Of a stretch of 9,036 nt of DNA, positions 5,990 to 9,036 are shown piece by piece (position 1 is the stretch's first letter; each line of letters starts with the position of its first letter). Source of the stretch: Alphaproteobacteria bacterium (GTDB lineage: Bacteria; Pseudomonadota; Alphaproteobacteria; ATCC43930; CGMCC-115725); assembly GCA_019241915.1 (NCBI GenBank), contig JAFAWI010000134.1, positions 1-9,036 of the forward strand. Reading direction: 5' to 3'. The notes below the pieces were generated by a model. It was not told the DNA's origin. It saw only the letters and a program-made list of their open reading frames with translations, and did no database searches. A program made the position numbers and the translations under genes.

Positions 5990-6000
5990 AGCCTAGCGCG
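5990..6000 (-). promoter_or_regulatory. Shared 11-base element upstream of the amidohydrolase gene (possible -10 region)
   Basis: The minus strand reads CGCGCTAGGCT, identical to the copy at 1671-1681 and at nearly the same distance (32-42 nt) from the start codon. It lies in the 77-nt gap behind the FecR-type gene, which suggests that the amidohydrolase has its own promoter. Confidence 0.4.
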
Positions 6001-6035
6001 GCGCCGCGGCAATGCCTACCGGCAAAGCCGCTCGG

Positions 6036-7562
6036 CTAATGCTGCTGCGAGCCGGCGTAGACGCCGAGGGCGTTATAAGTCTGACCGCTCACGGCGAAGA
6101 TGCCGCCGGTGGTGGAGGCCCCGCCGCCGAAGAACTTGCCGAGCACGGCGCCGCTCGCGCCGCCGCCGCCCGACAATTGGCCGCCGTAAGTGTTGCCGCC
6201 GGTGCCGGCGACGGGGCCGCCGAAGTTCTGGCCGCCAAAGTTGCTGAACGAGACGCTGCCCTGCTGCGTCGCGAAATTGTAACTGCCGCTGAAGCCGCCG
6301 CTGGCGTTGGCGATCGCGCCGGCCTGGTTCTGCATCAGGCCGTTGGCGACGCCGGAGTAGCTGCCGACGCCGGCGGTCGGCAGGTTGACCGTCGGCACGC
6401 CGCCGACGACAAACGTCGTCTTGCCGTTCTGCGTACCAAAGCCCCCGGTCGCGTCGCTGACCACGGCGGTAAAGGCCGAACGGTCGGGGGTGAGGAAGGT
6501 CGAGCCGACCGACTGGTTGGAATCGTTCGCATTGAGTGTGATCGGGCCAAAGGTGGCCTGGCCAGGCGGCAGCGGCAGCGTGCCGCCCTTGTCGATGCCG
6601 GGTTGCGCCGGCACGGTCAGCTGCCCGTTCGACAGGGTTCCCGTAAAGCTCGTCTGTAAACCGGAATCGCTACCGCCGACTTTAACGACGAACCCGTCAG
6701 TATACATAACCGGGCCGGCGGAGACTTGCTGCTGCGCCGATTGGGTGGCGGTGTTGTTGACCTGCAGATTGGTCTGCAGGCTGGCGATGTTGATGACGGT
6801 CGGCTGCGCGGCCGGCCGGTTCAGCCCGGCCTGCTGCACGCTCGCGTTGACATCGCCCGAAATCGTGTTTGAGACGCCGCTGCCGGCGACGCTGGCGTCG
6901 GTCGGGGTTGTCGTGGCGCCGCCATTGGCGCCGGGCTTACCGCTGACCTGCGCGAGCAGCCCGGCCAGCTGTCCGGCGGGCGCCGGCGCGGGTGCCGACG
7001 GCGCCGCGCCGCGCCCGGCGACGGAGACGGCATAGCCCGGGCGGGTGATCGATTGCAGCACGCCGCCGGACTTGACGGTCAGGTCTTTGCCATACAGCAA
7101 GACCACGTCGAGTGTGCCGTTGCGCTGCAGGTTCATCAGGAAGATGCCGCCGCGGATGCCGATCGTGCCGGACGGCGTCTGCATGGTCACGCCGTTTTCG
7201 AGCTTGCTGATCCGTCCGCCGACAAAGCGCATCACGCCGCGGGTCGCGTTCATCGCCAGCCGGCCGCTGCCGCTCTGCGGGTCGTAGACGAATTCGTCGA
7301 TCGTCAGGTCGGAGCCGGGGCCGATCGTCATCGCCGACTCGTCGAGGAACAGGATTTGCGCCTGCCCGCCCGCGTCGGTGACGATGTGCTCGTTGTGGAC
7401 GACCTGCTGGCCGATCGCCAGCGGGCGCGCCCTCGCGCCAGGCGGCGTGCCGGTGGCGTCGGTGTTGACCGCGCTGTTGACGCCGACCTGCTGCGCCGCC
7501 GCCGGCGCGGCGACGAGCAATGCCAGCAAAAGCATGACGGTGCCCCGATGCAAAACCGGCAT
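6036..7562 (-). CDS. Secreted FecR-domain protein with Gly-rich, possibly beta-barrel C-terminus
   Basis: The protein is 508 residues. A signal peptide (about 1-23, ending PAAA before QQ) is followed by a FecR domain (about 45-165): a LAIGQQV...HIVTDAGGQAQILF segment, LTIGPGSDL-like strand (MTIGPGSDLTIDEF), and MQTPSGTIGIRGG, the typical FecR ending. Residues 185-280 are Ala/Pro/Gln-rich linker. The C-terminal part (about 285-508) is Gly/Ser/Asn-rich with alternating strands and ends with a GAVLGKFFGGGASTTGGIF segment (about 471-489). This resembles the Gly-x-Phe/Gly-Gly-x-Phe strand pair of TbpB-like surface lipobarrels; that likeness is tentative. Classical FecR is an inner-membrane anti-sigma partner of FecI, but no sigma factor or TonB receptor gene lies in the window, so a periplasmic or surface role is more likely. 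GAGGGG precedes the start. It follows the alpha/beta hydrolase by 40 nt. Confidence 0.88.
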   Translation of the reverse strand: MPVLHRGTVMLLLALLVAAPAAAQQVGVNSAVNTDATGTPPGARARPLAIGQQVVHNEHIVTDAGGQAQILFLDESAMTIGPGSDLTIDEFVYDPQSGSGRLAMNATRGVMRFVGGRISKLENGVTMQTPSGTIGIRGGIFLMNLQRNGTLDVVLLYGKDLTVKSGGVLQSITRPGYAVSVAGRGAAPSAPAPAPAGQLAGLLAQVSGKPGANGGATTTPTDASVAGSGVSNTISGDVNASVQQAGLNRPAAQPTVINIASLQTNLQVNNTATQSAQQQVSAGPVMYTDGFVVKVGGSDSGLQTSFTGTLSNGQLTVPAQPGIDKGGTLPLPPGQATFGPITLNANDSNQSVGSTFLTPDRSAFTAVVSDATGGFGTQNGKTTFVVGGVPTVNLPTAGVGSYSGVANGLMQNQAGAIANASGGFSGSYNFATQQGSVSFSNFGGQNFGGPVAGTGGNTYGGQLSGGGGASGAVLGKFFGGGASTTGGIFAVSGQTYNALGVYAGSQQH

Positions 7563-7602
7563 CGCCCCCCCTCGACTACAATGTGTGATTGACGACCCTA
7601 CA

Positions 7603-8298
7603 TCAGCCCTTGAGCAACATCGCGGTCAATTCGTTGGGCATACTCAGCATCGGGTAATGCCCGGTGTCGAGCGCCATGAATGCCGCCTGCAGTTTCTCGG
7701 CGGTGCGCCGCTGGTGGGTCTCGCCCGGGTTTTGCGCTCGTTTGCACCATATGACGCTGGCTTCCCACGGCATCGACCAGAAATGGTCGAGGACGACCCC
7801 TTCGGTGTAGATGCCGGCCGGGTGCTGCGTGTAGCGTTCGAGCGCCCATTCCTTGATGGCCGGGTCGAGGTCGGCGAACAGCCGATTGGCGGCATCCTCA
7901 CGGCTGGGGCCGCGGGTCAGGCCGCCCGGCGCGCCGGCGGCGGTCGAACGGGTAACGATGTCGCCGATCTTCTCGCCCGGCAGCAGCGCCAGCGCATCGA
8001 CAAAGACAAGCCGGCCGATCCGCTCGGGGTTCAGCTCGGCAACGCGGCACACCACCATGCCGCCCGAGCTGGTCCCGGCCAGCACGACATTGTCGAGGTC
8101 TTCGTAAAACAGCAGCTGCGCCACCTCGTCGGCCTGCGTCTCGGTAGTGATGCCGGGCCGCACCTGCGATGCGCGCTCGCCGCAGCCGTCGAGCGTCGGC
8201 GCGTAGACCTCGTGCCCCGCCTTGCGCAGCCGCTCGGCCACGGGCTTCCAAATCCAGCCGCCCTGATACGAGCCGTGAATGAGCACGAATGTCGCCAT
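7603..8298 (-). CDS. Alpha/beta hydrolase of the methylesterase / hydroxynitrile-lyase-like type
   Basis: The 231-residue protein has the fold's landmarks: VLIHGSYQGGWIW (5-17, oxyanion-hole region), the strand and loop APTLDGCGER (33-42), the nucleophile elbow GTSSGG with S77, and the catalytic His H214 in DTGHYPML near the C-terminus. The family includes small ester hydrolases such as plant salicylate methylesterases and related bacterial enzymes, in the cytoplasm. The acid residue normally found after the sixth or seventh strand is not obvious: the segment SVIWCKRAQNPGE (181-193) has no Asp where one is expected. AAAGGA lies about 8 nt before the ATG at 8298. It is downstream of the SDR by 96 nt and upstream of the FecR-type gene by 40 nt on the same strand. 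The substrate is unknown. Confidence 0.92.
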   Translation of the reverse strand: MATFVLIHGSYQGGWIWKPVAERLRKAGHEVYAPTLDGCGERASQVRPGITTETQADEVAQLLFYEDLDNVVLAGTSSGGMVVCRVAELNPERIGRLVFVDALALLPGEKIGDIVTRSTAAGAPGGLTRGPSREDAANRLFADLDPAIKEWALERYTQHPAGIYTEGVVLDHFWSMPWEASVIWCKRAQNPGETHQRRTAEKLQAAFMALDTGHYPMLSMPNELTAMLLKG

Positions 8299-8315
8299 GT
8301 TCTAATCCTTTTCAT

Positions 8316-8377
8316 GTCCATCCCGGCGCAGGCCGGGACCCATTTATCGGCGTCTCGAAAGGTTGCAAGATGGGCCC
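8316..8377. repeat. REP-like palindrome between the SDR and hydrolase genes
   Basis: TCCCGGC (8321-8327) and GCCGGGA (8332-8338) form a perfect 7-bp stem with a GCAG loop. CCCAT (8339-8343) can also pair with ATGGG (8370-8374), extended by two more pairs after one mismatch, making a nested larger structure. The core resembles the short repetitive palindromes of type GGTCCCGGCC...GCCGGGAT scattered between genes in many alphaproteobacteria; that resemblance is from general knowledge and only one copy is in this window. On the minus strand it falls after the SDR stop and could also act as a weak transcript end. Confidence 0.5.
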
Positions 8378-8394
8378 GGGGTCGTGTTGCGGGA

Positions 8395-9036
8395 TCAGCT
8401 GCCGCCGGTCACATCGATCGTGACGCCGGTGACGAAATCCGCGTCCTGCGACGCGAGGAAACAGATCACCCGCGCCTGGTCGACCGCCTCGGCGACGCGG
8501 CGCAGCGGGGTCGCGTCGATCGCCCGCGCCTGATCCTCCTGGCTGCGCCGCTCCCAGTGCGGGCGAATGCGCTCCGTCAAGGTCGTGCTCGGCGCGATCG
8601 CATTGATGTTGATGCCGTAAGGCCCGAGCTCGTAGCTGAGCTTTTTGGTGAAGGCGATGATGCCGCCCTTGGCCGCCGCGTAAGCCGACGACGAGGCGGC
8701 GCTGCGCCCGCGCCCGGCAATCGAGGCGAGGTTGACGATCTTGCCGCTCTTCTGCCGCTTCATCACCGGCACCACGGCGCGCGTGAACAGGAAGGTGCCG
8801 TCGAGGTTGAAGTCGATGATCTTTTTCCACTCGTCGAGGCTCAATTCCTCGACTGTGGCGCTCGGGCGCGGGATGACAGTGCTGCCGCCGACCGCGTTGA
8901 CCAGGATGTCGATGCCGTTGAACTCGCGGACAATGCCGTCAACCAGCGCGTCGACCTCCTCGCGTGCGAGCGCGTCGCACGGCCGCGCATGCGCCTTGCC
9001 GCCGGCTCCGATGATCTCGGCGACGGCCTTTTCCAG
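8395..9036 (-). CDS. Short-chain dehydrogenase/reductase (FabG-like), N-terminus cut by the window edge
   Basis: The visible 213 residues run from the window edge (9036) to the TGA at 8395-8397. They contain the SDR landmarks after the cofactor motif: NAVGG (47-51, in place of the usual NNAG), catalytic N77 in DFNLDG, S105 in NLASIAG, and Y119-xxx-K123 in AYAAAKGG. GVTIDVTGGS at the C-terminus is the usual FabG-type ending. About 35-40 residues with the TGxxxGxG motif are missing, as expected from the 250-residue family length. An internal TTG at 8844 is not a believable start because the frame continues upstream with SDR sequence. These cytoplasmic enzymes use NAD(P)H to oxidise or reduce alcohols and ketones. 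The precise substrate is unknown. Confidence 0.95.
   Translation of the reverse strand: MEKAVAEIIGAGGKAHARPCDALAREEVDALVDGIVREFNGIDILVNAVGGSTVIPRPSATVEELSLDEWKKIIDFNLDGTFLFTRAVVPVMKRQKSGKIVNLASIAGRGRSAASSSAYAAAKGGIIAFTKKLSYELGPYGININAIAPSTTLTERIRPHWERRSQEDQARAIDATPLRRVAEAVDQARVICFLASQDADFVTGVTIDVTGGS

Noticed and set aside
5998..6009. CGCGGCGCCGCG palindrome
   Set aside because: Short self-complementary GC runs are expected at this base composition; nothing else marks it.

Overview
The window is GC-rich, gene-dense DNA with proteobacterial ribosome-binding sites. The gene content is a thiamine-diphosphate (TPP) enzyme, an amidohydrolase, an SDR, an alpha/beta hydrolase and small secreted Gly/Ser-rich proteins. 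This suggests a soil or plant-associated alphaproteobacterium, probably of the Bradyrhizobium/Xanthobacteraceae type in Hyphomicrobiales. That placement is inferred from composition and gene types; nothing in the window proves it. No rRNA, tRNA, insertion sequence or CRISPR array was seen.

Layout: the minus strand carries, from right to left, an SDR oxidoreductase (N-terminus beyond position 9036), an alpha/beta hydrolase, a FecR-domain secreted protein and a metal-type amidohydrolase (ends at 4816). After a plus-strand block it continues with a six-transmembrane voltage-gated potassium channel-like protein (1716-2675) and an acetolactate-synthase-like TPP enzyme (C-terminus beyond position 1). 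The SDR, hydrolase, amidohydrolase and TPP enzyme look like parts of a carbon-compound breakdown neighbourhood, but the substrate cannot be read from the sequence.

The plus-strand block (2968-4759) is the most unusual part. It holds three small exported proteins of low-complexity composition. The first is almost entirely seven tandem copies of a 34-36 residue Ser/Thr-Gly-Ala repeat, ending in an Arg/Asp-rich tail. The third contains a single recognisable copy of the same repeat on a different C-terminal domain. The second, Gly/Ser/Thr-rich with two cysteines in the mature part, is translationally coupled to the third (stop codon directly abutting start codon). A hairpin with a T-rich trail separates gene 1 from genes 2-3, and a perfect terminator hairpin closes the block against the convergent amidohydrolase gene. 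Upstream of gene 1 lies a 10-bp perfect inverted repeat and a possible general-stress (EcfG-type) promoter. The block looks like a small locus for an extracellular or cell-surface material; no function is established.

A further signal is an 11-base sequence, identical at the same distance (about 31 nt) upstream of the start codons of the TPP enzyme and the amidohydrolase. It is probably a shared promoter element.
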